Assembly: GCF_003971235.1 (NCBI RefSeq)
Contig: NZ_CP034661.1
Coordinates: 4,216,001-4,280,000 of the forward strand
Direction: 5' to 3'
Length of the DNA: 64,000 nt
From: Chryseobacterium aureum
GTDB lineage: Bacteria; Bacteroidota; Bacteroidia; Flavobacteriales; Weeksellaceae
In this document: piece after piece, positions 1 through 7,572 of the stretch
Layout: each line of letters begins with the position of its first letter
Position numbering within the stretch: position 1 is the stretch's first letter
Notes under the pieces: generated by a model
The model's database searches: none
What the model saw: the letters and a program-made list of their open reading frames with translations, nothing else
What the model was told of the DNA's origin: nothing
Program-made: the position numbers and the translations under genes

Positions 1-39
1 ACATTTGAAGTTGCCGGACAGAGTGTTTTAATAAATTAA
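1..39 (+). CDS. C-terminal end of a gene entering from upstream (possible)
   Basis: Frame 1 is open from the window edge for 12 codons, encoding TFEVAGQSVLIN, and ends at TAA (37-39). The residue choice is compatible with a beta-strand C-terminus, but the piece is too short to assign. The bases between it and the promoter near 173 show no other gene. It could be chance. Confidence 0.35.
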   Translation, partial: TFEVAGQSVLIN

Positions 40-172
40 TAATTTAACTTATTGATTGATAGTACTTAGTTTTTTTGTGAAAATGAATTAACAACGTATT
101 GTCTGGTGGGGAAATGCTTTGGATTTTAAAACTTTCCTCATCATGCTTCCCACTTCCAACCCTAAAAAGCCT

Positions 173-180
173 TATCTTTG
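173..180 (+). promoter_or_regulatory. -7 promoter box of the FKBP gene
   Basis: TATCTTTG matches the Bacteroidetes -7 consensus TAnnTTTG exactly. It lies 14 bases before the ATG at 195. Transcription starting just after it excludes the longer reading frame that opens at 99. Confidence 0.6.
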
Positions 181-194
181 TAAAAAATTATAAT

Positions 195-629
195 ATGGGA
201 GTAGCAGATTTGTTATTTAAACGTAAAAAAGAATTGGCGGAAAAGAACCTGAAAGATGGTAAAGAATATATGGAAGAGTATGGTAAGAGAGAAAGCGTTG
301 TGCAGTTACCAAGCGGCTTGCAGTATGAAATCATCACAGAAGGGGATGGCCCGAAACCAGGCCCTAAATCTACTGTCAAATGCCATTATCACGGAACAAC
401 GATTTCCGGAAAAGTATTCGACAGTTCTGTAAAAAGAGGTACCCCTGCATCTTTCCCGCTAAACAGAGTGATTTCAGGATGGACAGAAGCGCTTCAGCTA
501 ATGCCTGTAGGCAGCAAGTGGAGACTGATCATACCTCCGCATTTAGCGTATGGAGATCAGGAAATCAGCAAAGAAATCGGGCCAAACAGTACCCTTGTTT
601 TCGAAGTTGAATTGCTGGGTATTAAATAA
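195..629 (+). CDS. FKBP-type peptidyl-prolyl cis-trans isomerase
   Basis: A 144-residue protein that should catalyse cis-trans isomerisation of prolyl bonds and assist protein folding. A short charged N-terminal helix (about residues 1-45, rich in Lys and Glu, as in FklB/FKBP22 types) precedes one FKBP domain (about 55-144). Family signatures are visible: TVKCHYHGTT, GKVFDSS, a GWTEALQLMPVGSKW segment and IPPHLAYG near the end. No signal peptide is seen from this start, so a cytoplasmic location is likely. The ATG at 195 was chosen because a perfect -7 box ends at 180. A hairpin terminator follows at 651. Confidence 0.9.
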   Translation: MGVADLLFKRKKELAEKNLKDGKEYMEEYGKRESVVQLPSGLQYEIITEGDGPKPGPKSTVKCHYHGTTISGKVFDSSVKRGTPASFPLNRVISGWTEALQLMPVGSKWRLIIPPHLAYGDQEISKEIGPNSTLVFEVELLGIK

Positions 630-650
630 TCCTGCTTAAAAATAGATTAA

Positions 651-681
651 AAATTTACCTGATTTCAGGTAAATTTTTTTA
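651..681 (+). terminator. Rho-independent terminator after the FKBP gene
   Basis: Twelve-base arms AAATTTACCTGA (651-662) and TCAGGTAAATTT (665-676) form a hairpin followed by a T run. Confidence 0.8.
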
Positions 682-772
682 TTTGTACTATATTCGTAGG
701 GACGAATTGCAGAATGAAGAAGAAAACAGCGATGATTTTACAATCCGTACGGGCAACACAAAATATGACTGC

Positions 773-1723
773 ATGAAAAAACTTTTTTACCTTTTTGCTC
801 TTGCTGGTTTGCTGGTATCCTGTGTTTCCAAAAAGAATCAGGCTATTCAGCAGAATATTCTTACCCTGAAAGACAGCTATTGCAAAGCTCCTTTTAAATA
901 CAATTATAATACTAAGCTTCCGTCTTATAATTCGGATTCTATTCTGACGGCTAATAAAGATCTGAAAGGAATGTTTACCGACCAGAGTATTTTAATCTTA
1001 AATGCTCTGAATAATCTGGGTGATGTTCACAAAATCATTGAACTTAAAAAAGACTCTTCACTGACTTCTCAGGTGAAAATATTACAGCTCAAAACCAAAA
1101 TCAACAGCAGAATTACCATTGCATTAACCGAACTGGATGCCGTAGCAGCAGAGTTTGATTGTGAAGGCGAAAGAGTAGCACAAATAGGAAACTACGTAGA
1201 TAACCTGAATTCTTCCAGAAATAATAAGCTGATCTTATATTCAATCATTGCCGGTGCAGCTTCATCCATAGCTGGAGGAATTGTAAAAAACGATGGCTGG
1301 GACAATGCTATTGGTATCGGAGGAGGTATCTTAGGTGCTGGTTTTGGTTTGGCAACCCTTAATCCCAAAGGAAAAAAAGTGGAATTCATCCACCAGAGAA
1401 ATCTTTTGAGAGACATTTGGAAAGAAAAACTGGAATCTCCCAATTTTCCGCCTTTTATCTGGTACATGTATACTGAGAAAAAATTTTCCAATAAAGAAGA
1501 GCATTCCATCATTGGAAGCATGAAACAAAGATGGCTTCATTATCAGTTTGATGATGTAAAAGAAGCTGCAGACAAGTCCGTTATTTTCAGTGATGGCGGC
1601 TTTTACAGAGCAGATGATCTTCATAACCGCGCTGCTATGCTCAATCAGATGCAGTCAGCAACCCGGACCATTAATCAGAACATCAATTATTTACTGCTGG
1701 ATCTTGATAAATTAATCCTTTAA
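773..1723 (+). CDS. Predicted lipoprotein of unknown function
   Basis: A 316-residue protein starting MKKLFYLFALAGLLVSC, a lipoprotein signal peptide with the lipobox cysteine at residue 17. An upstream frame extends to 683 but adds a hydrophilic 30-residue stretch before the signal peptide, so the ATG at 773 is preferred. The middle holds a glycine- and alanine-rich segment (about residues 160-205, IIAGAASSIAGGIV) that resembles a membrane-interacting glycine-zipper hairpin; the rest is hydrophilic and helical. I do not recognise the family. It stands alone between the FKBP terminator and the Rrf2 promoter. Confidence 0.75.
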   Translation: MKKLFYLFALAGLLVSCVSKKNQAIQQNILTLKDSYCKAPFKYNYNTKLPSYNSDSILTANKDLKGMFTDQSILILNALNNLGDVHKIIELKKDSSLTSQVKILQLKTKINSRITIALTELDAVAAEFDCEGERVAQIGNYVDNLNSSRNNKLILYSIIAGAASSIAGGIVKNDGWDNAIGIGGGILGAGFGLATLNPKGKKVEFIHQRNLLRDIWKEKLESPNFPPFIWYMYTEKKFSNKEEHSIIGSMKQRWLHYQFDDVKEAADKSVIFSDGGFYRADDLHNRAAMLNQMQSATRTINQNINYLLLDLDKLIL

Positions 1724-1745
1724 GAAAAATTTAACTGTAATAAAT

Positions 1746-1775
1746 TTTGTTACATTTAAAAAATGTGTATCTTTG
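1746..1775 (+). promoter_or_regulatory. Promoter of the Rrf2 gene (-33 TTTG, -7 TATCTTTG)
   Basis: TTTG at 1746-1749 and a perfect TATCTTTG at 1768-1775 are separated by 18 bases. The ATG lies only 13 bases beyond the -7 box, so the mRNA leader is very short. Confidence 0.7.
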
Positions 1776-1778
1776 CGA

Positions 1779-1788
1779 TGTAATTACA
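1779..1788. promoter_or_regulatory. Candidate Rrf2 operator TGTAATTACA
   Basis: A perfect 10-base palindrome sits between the -7 box and the start codon, where bound protein would block initiation. The same half-sites TGTAA and TTACA recur with a 9-base spacer at 2218-2236 before the next gene. Assignment to the Rrf2 protein is inference. Confidence 0.45.
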
Positions 1789-2199
1789 ATGAACAATACA
1801 AGATTTGCTACGGCAGTACATATTATGACATTATTGGCGAAAAGTCCTCAGGAGTGGCTTACTTCTGACTGGATGGCGGGTAGTATCAACGTAAATCCGG
1901 TGATTGTCCGTAAGGAAATCAGTGTATTGAGAGAAGCAGGCCTTATCATGAGCAGACAGGGAAAAGAGGGGGGAAGCCAGCTTGCAAGGAGTGCTGAAAC
2001 GATCACTATTTCTGAGATCTATAAAGCAGTAAAAAATACAGAAGTGTTAGGTAAAAAAAATCAGAATCCCAATCCTGCATGCAGTGTAGGAAAGGAGATT
2101 AATAATCATTTAAATACATTATTTCAGGAAACGGATCAGTTGGTGGTAAACTTTTTAGGAGACAAATCATTACAGCAGTTCACTGACCAGTTTGAATAA
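1789..2199 (+). CDS. Rrf2 family transcriptional regulator
   Basis: A 136-residue winged-helix repressor. The N-terminal part matches Rrf2 proteins: RFATAVHIMTLLA, a recognition-helix region around VNPVIVRKEISVLREAG and the wing SRQGKEGGSQLAR. The Fe-S type C-terminal cysteine triplet is absent; a single cysteine (C98, in NPACSVG) remains, as in YwnA/HypR-like redox-sensing members. Start at 1789 is fixed by the promoter ending at 1775. The next two genes (NAD(P)-binding oxidoreductase and MBL-fold protein) run the same way, so it probably controls them in response to oxidants or electrophiles; that role is inference. Confidence 0.9.
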   Translation: MNNTRFATAVHIMTLLAKSPQEWLTSDWMAGSINVNPVIVRKEISVLREAGLIMSRQGKEGGSQLARSAETITISEIYKAVKNTEVLGKKNQNPNPACSVGKEINNHLNTLFQETDQLVVNFLGDKSLQQFTDQFE

Positions 2200-2217
2200 A
2201 ATTTTTTTACCCTTAAA

Positions 2218-2236
2218 TGTAACAATATTTATTACA
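2218..2236. promoter_or_regulatory. Candidate second operator TGTAA-N9-TTACA
   Basis: Inverted half-sites TGTAA (2218-2222) and TTACA (2232-2236) lie 22 bases before the oxidoreductase start and match the palindrome at 1779-1788. Confidence 0.4.
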
Positions 2237-2258
2237 ATTTAATTAAAAATAAAACATT

Positions 2259-2912
2259 ATGAAAAAAGTAGCCGTAATCGGTGCAACAGGATTTGTAGGA
2301 GCACACGTAGTATCAGAATTAGCAGAGAGAGGATATGCAGTGGAAGCATTGGTAAGAGATGCCTCAAAAGTGAAAACACAGGAAAATGTAACTGCAAAAA
2401 GTGTTGATGTAAACAATGTGGAGGAATTAGTTGAAGCACTCAAAGGAAGTGATGCGGTCATCAGCACATTCAATGCAGGATGGACAAATCCTAATCTATA
2501 CAACGATTTTTTAACTGGTTCGGAAAACATTGAAAAAGCTGTAGAACAGTCAGGCGTAAAAAGACTGATCGTAGTAGGTGGAGCAGGAAGCCTTTATACT
2601 CCGGATAACGTACAAATCGTGGATACTCCGGATTTCCCTGAAGCATACAAGCCGGGAGCAACAGCAGCGAGAGACTATTTAAACAAAATCAAAGAAAACA
2701 ATACACTGGATTGGACATTCTTCAGCCCTGCTATCGAAATGAACCAGGCCAATGTAGGAGAAAGAACAGGGAAATACAGAACTTCTTTAGAAACTCCGGT
2801 ATTTGATGAAAACGGAAGAAGCCGTCTTTCTGTAGAAGATGTAGCCGTAGTTTTAGTAGATGAATTAGAGCAGAATAATCACATCCGTGAACGTTTTACC
2901 GCCGCTTACTAA
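2259..2912 (+). CDS. NAD(P)-dependent oxidoreductase, atypical SDR (NmrA/NAD(P)H-binding type)
   Basis: A 217-residue single-domain Rossmann protein. The dinucleotide-binding motif GATGFVG is at residues 8-14 and the segment VKRLIVVGGAGSLY resembles the NAD(P)H-binding domain of NmrA-like and YwnB-like proteins. There is no classical YxxxK pair clearly placed, so the substrate is unknown. It follows the Rrf2 gene by 59 bases, with a possible operator between, and is 17 bases before the MBL-fold gene, so the two are probably co-transcribed. YwnB-like genes beside Rrf2 regulators are a common pairing. Confidence 0.88.
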   Translation: MKKVAVIGATGFVGAHVVSELAERGYAVEALVRDASKVKTQENVTAKSVDVNNVEELVEALKGSDAVISTFNAGWTNPNLYNDFLTGSENIEKAVEQSGVKRLIVVGGAGSLYTPDNVQIVDTPDFPEAYKPGATAARDYLNKIKENNTLDWTFFSPAIEMNQANVGERTGKYRTSLETPVFDENGRSRLSVEDVAVVLVDELEQNNHIRERFTAAY

Positions 2913-2929
2913 TCTATAAAAGAACAGAA

Positions 2930-4102
2930 ATGATACAAAAGAAATTATGGTCGTTATTAACACTGTTGGGATTCATCAGCATATTTGCGGGAACCCTTAA
3001 AGTGAAAGTCTATAATCCGGGAAGCAAAGCTATTTTTCCTATTACATCTACCATTATTTATGGAGATAAAGATGCGATATTGGTAGATGCCCAGTTCCAG
3101 AAGCAATATGCAGAACAGCTGGTAAAAGAGATAAAAGCAACAGGAAAAACCCTGAAAACCGTTTTTATTTCTCACAGTGATCCTGATTTTTATTTTGGGT
3201 TGGATGTCATTAAAAAAGCTTTTCCCAAAGCGAAGATAATCTCAACGGCTCAAACAGCCTATTTGATCTCAGCTTCAAAAGACGATAAACTTTCAGTATG
3301 GAAACCCCAGCTGAAAGCAGATGCGCCATCCGAAATCATCGTTCCTGAAGCAGCCGTTTCCATTCCTGATCTTGAGGGAAATAAAATTGAAATCAGGCAA
3401 AATCCGGAAGATCCCGCGCACAGTTTTCTTTGGATTCCTTCCATCAAAACCATTGCAGGAGGAATTTCAGTTTCGGTTGGGTCGCATCTCTGGATGGCAG
3501 ATACCCAGAATGCAAAGGCAATTGATCAGTGGATCGGGCAGATTGATTCGATGAAAGCACTGAATCCGGAAAAAGTAATTCCTTCCCACTTTGCAGAACT
3601 TTCCACTTCGCCACAATCTCTTGATTTTGTGAAAAGCTATCTGGAAAACTATAAACAGGCTGTGACTGAAAATAAAACTTCATCTGCTGTTATCGATTTT
3701 ATGGTAAAAAAATATCCTAATCTGCCAGGAAAAGATGAATTGGGAATGGGAGCAAAGGTTTTCTTTAAAGAAATGGACTGGGATCTGAAGTCTCCATATC
3801 CCGCAATCGGACGTAAAGTAGAAGCGGATTTTGGAGCTGTGAAATTCATTCTTGATTTTAAAGATAACAAAACCATGACGTTTACAGGAACGGCCGGAAG
3901 TTCAAAAAACAGTACAGACACGGTAGAATATACTGCTGTAGAAGTAGCGAAAAATGTTTTTATGGTGTACTGGCACGAGCCGCACCTTGGTTTCAATGTA
4001 ACCCATATTCAGGATTACAATAAAAATATCATCTATTCGAATATTGCAGGTCCGGACGGTACATTTACCCACCCTAAAGGAACACTTAAAATTTTGAAAT
4101 AA
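2930..4102 (+). CDS. Secreted metallo-beta-lactamase-fold protein with altered metal motif
   Basis: A 390-residue protein with an N-terminal hydrophobic signal (residues 1-21) and an MBL-fold domain of about 230 residues, then a C-terminal extension (about 250-390) of unknown role. The usual zinc motif HxHxDH reads H82-S-D84-P-D86-F87, so two of the three histidines are replaced; later parts (LVDA, an aspartate in WMADT, and IPSHFAE) resemble the normal fold. Metal binding may therefore be changed or lost. It is probably in one transcript with the preceding oxidoreductase and ends at a strong terminator. Substrate unknown. Confidence 0.8.
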   Translation: MIQKKLWSLLTLLGFISIFAGTLKVKVYNPGSKAIFPITSTIIYGDKDAILVDAQFQKQYAEQLVKEIKATGKTLKTVFISHSDPDFYFGLDVIKKAFPKAKIISTAQTAYLISASKDDKLSVWKPQLKADAPSEIIVPEAAVSIPDLEGNKIEIRQNPEDPAHSFLWIPSIKTIAGGISVSVGSHLWMADTQNAKAIDQWIGQIDSMKALNPEKVIPSHFAELSTSPQSLDFVKSYLENYKQAVTENKTSSAVIDFMVKKYPNLPGKDELGMGAKVFFKEMDWDLKSPYPAIGRKVEADFGAVKFILDFKDNKTMTFTGTAGSSKNSTDTVEYTAVEVAKNVFMVYWHEPHLGFNVTHIQDYNKNIIYSNIAGPDGTFTHPKGTLKILK

Positions 4103-4133
4103 AAAGACAGCTGCATTGGCAGCTGTCTTTTTT
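4101..4133 (+). terminator. Rho-independent terminator
   Basis: GACAGCTGC (4106-4114), loop ATTG, GCAGCTGTC (4119-4127), then seven T. It closes the Rrf2-oxidoreductase-MBL unit. Confidence 0.9.
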
Positions 4134-4224
4134 GTATCATAAATAGTTAAAATAAAATATCACAAGAGCTCATCAAATCAGCTTGCTGATTCCAACTTTG
4201 CCTCCTTAGAATCCGAAGAAAGCA

Positions 4225-4352
4225 AATTAAAAACTTGCGTTAAAATAATCTCTCGCAGATATTACAGATTCTGCAGATCTATGATCATGAGAATTATATT
4301 AGTGATTCATGATATTCGTGAAACTATTTGTGTTCTTCGTGTTTAAAAAAGG
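4225..4352. repeat. Remnant of interspersed intergenic repeats
   Basis: The stretch carries CTCGCAGAT, then ACAGATTCTGCAGAT, and later ATTCGTGAAAC, TTTGTGTTCTTCGTG. These resemble short degenerate repeats (CGCAGATT..GCAGAT and ATTCGTG types) often scattered between flavobacterial genes. No coding potential is seen here. Identification rests on recall of such sequences, not on a comparison. Confidence 0.35.
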
Positions 4353-4383
4353 CCTTTAAATGAATACTCTATTTTTTAAAACC

Positions 4384-4413
4384 AAAAAACTGCCTCATAA
4401 GAGACAGTTTTCT
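4384..4413 (-). terminator. Terminator of the M23 peptidase gene
   Basis: AAAACTG-C-CTC (4386-4396) and GAG-A-CAGTTTT (4401-4411) pair with one mismatch. Read on the minus strand the stem is followed by a T run (the A run before 4390). Confidence 0.7.
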
Positions 4414-4415
4414 TT

Positions 4416-5444
4416 TTATAAATTCATAAACAGTTTCGGATTAACCGGAGTATTGTTTTTGTGTACTTCATAATGAAGATGAGGCCCTGTAGAACGCCCG
4501 GAGTTACCGGATTTAGCAATTACCTGACCTACTTTTACCTTATCATTTACCTTTGCAATAAGCTGGGATAAATGTCCGTATAAAGTAGCCAGTCCGTTTC
4601 CATGGGAAACAATCACACAGTTTCCATAGCCTCCTTTCTGTCCGGAAAAAATAATAGTTCCCGCAGCAGCAGCTCTTACATCAGAGCCATAAGCAACAGC
4701 AATGTCTAATCCTTTATGGAATTGCATCTGATCAGCTTCAGCAGGGGGATTGTTTTTTTCAGCAACAGCGGTTTTGTTTACAGTAGTTCCTGCAACTGTT
4801 TTTGTAGCAGCAGGAGAGGGTGCAGCAGCCACAGGAGCCGCTTTTGGAGTAACCATCACTTTTACTTCTCTTTTATTTCCATAGCTGTCAGTAAGTTCTA
4901 TGATTTTCTCAACAGGTTCAGCTTTCACTTCAGGCTTTGCAGCGGCGGCAACCGCTGGTTTTGATTCTGTAGCTGCACTGGTTTTTACCGAGGCATAAAC
5001 CGTTTTAAAAGGAATCGGGTTTTTTCTTATTCCGAAATTGGAGGAAATATATCCGTCAGTAGGCATGCCTAACGGAACCTGCATCAGTTTTTTCTGAAGA
5101 TCCATCAGATACTGGCTGTATCGGTTGGCTTGTTTGGAAAGATAAACAGAATTTGAAATACTGTCCTGATCCAGCATCATCAGTTTTTCATTGGTAATAT
5201 CTTTGGATTTCAGGAAGGAATTGAGTTGTCCAACGGTCTGATCTACAAGAGTAAGATCAGTTTTCATTTTTAAATAATCCACACTGTCTTTTTCAGTGTT
5301 TATTTTTACAAGGTTCACTTCATAAGTTTTGTCGTCTCTTTCAGAAAAGAGTTTTGCAATGCAGACGCCTTGTGCAAAAACTACTAGTAAAAGTCCTCCC
5401 AGAAGGATATTTACGTTCTTCTTGCTGTTTAGAAATTTTTTCAT
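4416..5444 (-). CDS. M23 (LytM-type) metallopeptidase, membrane anchored
   Basis: A 342-residue protein predicted to cut peptidoglycan cross-links or to regulate such enzymes at the cell envelope. One N-terminal membrane segment (about residues 12-32) is followed by a coiled-coil-like region (about 45-115), a low-complexity Ala/Pro/Lys linker (about 150-235), and a C-terminal M23 domain. The zinc ligands look intact: H243-K-G-L-D247 (HxxxD) and H322-L-H324 (HLH). It is transcribed alone, divergent from gpsA, and ends at the hairpin at 4386. Confidence 0.92.
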   Translation of the reverse strand: MKKFLNSKKNVNILLGGLLLVVFAQGVCIAKLFSERDDKTYEVNLVKINTEKDSVDYLKMKTDLTLVDQTVGQLNSFLKSKDITNEKLMMLDQDSISNSVYLSKQANRYSQYLMDLQKKLMQVPLGMPTDGYISSNFGIRKNPIPFKTVYASVKTSAATESKPAVAAAAKPEVKAEPVEKIIELTDSYGNKREVKVMVTPKAAPVAAAPSPAATKTVAGTTVNKTAVAEKNNPPAEADQMQFHKGLDIAVAYGSDVRAAAAGTIIFSGQKGGYGNCVIVSHGNGLATLYGHLSQLIAKVNDKVKVGQVIAKSGNSGRSTGPHLHYEVHKNNTPVNPKLFMNL

Positions 5445-5622
5445 ATTTCTTCTCTTAGTAAGTTAAAACGGTTTTGAAGCTGCAAATTTAATTAAAAATA
5501 AGCTTTGTGGGTTATTTTTAATTAAAATTCAGTTTTTTCTGTATTTAACGCTCAATTAGCTATTTAATTGTGTTGTAATGTTAATTTTTTCAGAAAATGG
5601 CTTTTATCATAGTCCCAAAGCC

Positions 5623-5651
5623 TTTGTTACGTCTTTGTTTTAATATCTTTG
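5623..5651 (+). promoter_or_regulatory. Promoter of gpsA
   Basis: TTTG (5623-5626), 17 bases, then a perfect -7 box TATCTTTG (5644-5651). The ATG at 5669 is 17 bases further. Confidence 0.65.
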
Positions 5652-5668
5652 CAGTTCACATTCCAATT

Positions 5669-6709
5669 ATGGCTAAAAAGAAAATTATTTCAGAATCTTC
5701 GAATCCAAAAAAGAATAAAAAGGATATTTCTGTAGGAGTTGTAGGAAGCGGAAGTTTTGCTACCGCGATCGTAAAAATGCTTGTTGAAAACTGCAAAGTA
5801 GTGCACTGGTGTGTAAGAAGTGAATTCGTAAAAGGAGCTATTGAACTTCGTGGGCATAACCCCACTTATCTTACTGCCGCTCATTTCAATCTGAAAAGTT
5901 TAAAACTGACAACAGATATCAATGAGCTGGTTTCTGCCTGTGACGTTATTGTACTGGCAACCCCGTCTATCTATCTTTCGGATACACTGGATAAAATGAC
6001 CTGCGATTATTCAGAGAAGATCTTTATCTCTGCGATCAAAGGGATTATTCCTAAGGTAAATGATGTAGTGGCACATTATCTTCGTGACGAATTTAAAATT
6101 GGTTTCAGAAACCAGGCCGTTATTGCTGGGCCTTGCCATGCGGAAGAAGTAGCAATGGAAAGACTTTCTTATCTTACCATTGCCGCAGTAGAGGATGAAA
6201 CAGCTGAAAAGCTTGAAGGAATCTTCAGTTCAGATTTTATCAAAGTGCATACAAGTAAAGATATTTTAGGAAATGAATACAGTGCCATCCTTAAAAATAT
6301 TTTTGCAATCGGGGCGGGAATTGCAAGCGGATTAGGATATGGAGATAACTTTACAGCTGTCTTTGTCTCTAATGCGATCCGTGAAATGGAAACCTTCCTG
6401 GAAGCCATCTATGAAGCACCAAGAGATGTGAACGAAAGTGCCTATCTGGGGGACCTTCTGGTAACAGCCTATTCATTATTCTCAAGAAACAGAAACTTAG
6501 GCAATCTGATTGGAAAAGGGTATACCGTAAAATCAGCAATTCAGTCTATGAACATGGTGGCAGAGGGATACTATGCTGCGGATTCCATTTACAGGACTGC
6601 AAAACAGAAAAACCTTAAGCTTCCGATCATCGATACAGTATACGCCATCCTGTATGAAGGAAAAAATGCTGAAAAACAATTTAAAAAACTAACAGCAAAG
6701 CTGAATTAA
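5669..6709 (+). CDS. gpsA: NAD(P)H-dependent glycerol-3-phosphate dehydrogenase
   Basis: A 346-residue cytoplasmic enzyme that reduces dihydroxyacetone phosphate to sn-glycerol 3-phosphate for phospholipid synthesis. It has a lysine-rich leader of about 20 residues, then the Rossmann motif GVVGSGSFATA (G26-x-G28-x-x-A31). Further family segments are VLATPSIYL, SAIKGI, the GP-C-HAEEV loop, and the C-terminal domain with SAILKNIFAIGAGIASGLG, which carries the catalytic lysine. Length is as usual. The ATG at 5669 was preferred over an upstream frame opening at 5597 because the promoter ends at 5651. Confidence 0.95.
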   Translation: MAKKKIISESSNPKKNKKDISVGVVGSGSFATAIVKMLVENCKVVHWCVRSEFVKGAIELRGHNPTYLTAAHFNLKSLKLTTDINELVSACDVIVLATPSIYLSDTLDKMTCDYSEKIFISAIKGIIPKVNDVVAHYLRDEFKIGFRNQAVIAGPCHAEEVAMERLSYLTIAAVEDETAEKLEGIFSSDFIKVHTSKDILGNEYSAILKNIFAIGAGIASGLGYGDNFTAVFVSNAIREMETFLEAIYEAPRDVNESAYLGDLLVTAYSLFSRNRNLGNLIGKGYTVKSAIQSMNMVAEGYYAADSIYRTAKQKNLKLPIIDTVYAILYEGKNAEKQFKKLTAKLN

Positions 6710-6743
6710 AAAACAGGATTTAAAAATTTTAAACCCTGTTTTT
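6708..6743. terminator. Terminator after gpsA
   Basis: AAAACAGG-A-TTTAAAA and TTTTAAA-C-CCTGTTTT form a 16-base stem with one mismatch, followed by T. The symmetry allows use on either strand. Confidence 0.7.
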
Positions 6744-6757
6744 AAACATACATAATC

Positions 6758-6792
6758 AAGCTTAAGCATTTCTTGTGCTTAAGCTTTTTTTT
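6758..6792 (+). terminator. Second hairpin terminator between convergent genes
   Basis: AAGCTTAAGCA (6758-6768) and TGCTTAAGCTT (6776-6786) with a 7-base loop, then a run of T to 6792. The T run favours the plus strand. Confidence 0.75.
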
Positions 6793-7561
6793 ATTGTCCC
6801 ATCTTAGTGATCACTAAGGATAATGACGATCTGATATTAAGGTTGTTGGCTGTTAAACCATTTCCCGGAGGATCAAATTCAAACTTCTGACGAATGGTTG
6901 TAGGAGCAGCCAGCGTTAGAAAATAAGTTCCCTGAAAAAAAGTAAAGGAACTGGACAGAAGACACGTTCTGTTCACTTCAGTAATTGTTGCGCTGGTAGC
7001 AGAATTAATCAGATAAGATCTGGTACAGGTAAAGTTCTGTCCGAGATATTGGGTATTGGATCCGCTAACAAAAGTACCGGTTCCTGAATCTACTGAATAA
7101 CGGATGATATAATTTCCTGCAGGTAATGTAATGGTAGAATTATCTGCTGCCAGAGATGCACCCGTAATTTTATTAGAGGTCACGGAAAAATTAGCAAGCG
7201 TATTATTACTACTTCCGGCGGGGATTAACACTCCGGGACCTATCAGCAAAGACATATTCTGAGGCTCACTCCCTGCAATAAGGGTACGCTGCCATTGATT
7301 TCTGACCCACACGTAATATCCTTTCGGAAATGTGGAAGCCCCTCCGCTGTTATAGATAATAAGTCCGTCTGTAGGGTTGGCAATAGGCGTTGAAGTGCTG
7401 TTCAGAACAACAAGATCATATTGTGGAAAAAGAACCCCTTTGTTCGACGAATTAATGTCCAGAACACTGCTTGTATTAGGAGTGTTGGTGTTGATACCGA
7501 CCTGTGCCTTTATGGATGTACCGAAAAGGATCATGCAGACAATATAAATATATGTTTTCAT
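6791..7561 (-). CDS. Secreted surface-type protein, paralogue 3 of the triplet
   Basis: A 256-residue protein with a signal peptide (residues 1-19, ending KAQ). The mature N-terminus reads VGINTNTPNTSSVLDI followed by NKGVLFPQ, a motif shared by many flavobacterial exported proteins and by the heads of phage-tail or adhesin-like proteins. The rest is rich in Ser, Thr and Asn and looks like beta structure. No T9SS sorting domain is visible at the C-terminus. It is the last of three paralogues transcribed together (gap to the previous 11 bases). Function unknown; surface or matrix role is inference. Confidence 0.75.
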   Translation of the reverse strand: MKTYIYIVCMILFGTSIKAQVGINTNTPNTSSVLDINSSNKGVLFPQYDLVVLNSTSTPIANPTDGLIIYNSGGASTFPKGYYVWVRNQWQRTLIAGSEPQNMSLLIGPGVLIPAGSSNNTLANFSVTSNKITGASLAADNSTITLPAGNYIIRYSVDSGTGTFVSGSNTQYLGQNFTCTRSYLINSATSATITEVNRTCLLSSSFTFFQGTYFLTLAAPTTIRQKFEFDPPGNGLTANNLNIRSSLSLVITKMGQ

Positions 7562-7572
7562 TGTGTTTTTAA

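Noticed and set aside
99..194. Extended N-terminus of the FKBP protein from a GTG at 99
   Set aside because: A perfect -7 box (173-180) lies inside this stretch, so it would not be transcribed; the FKBP family starts close to the ATG at 195.
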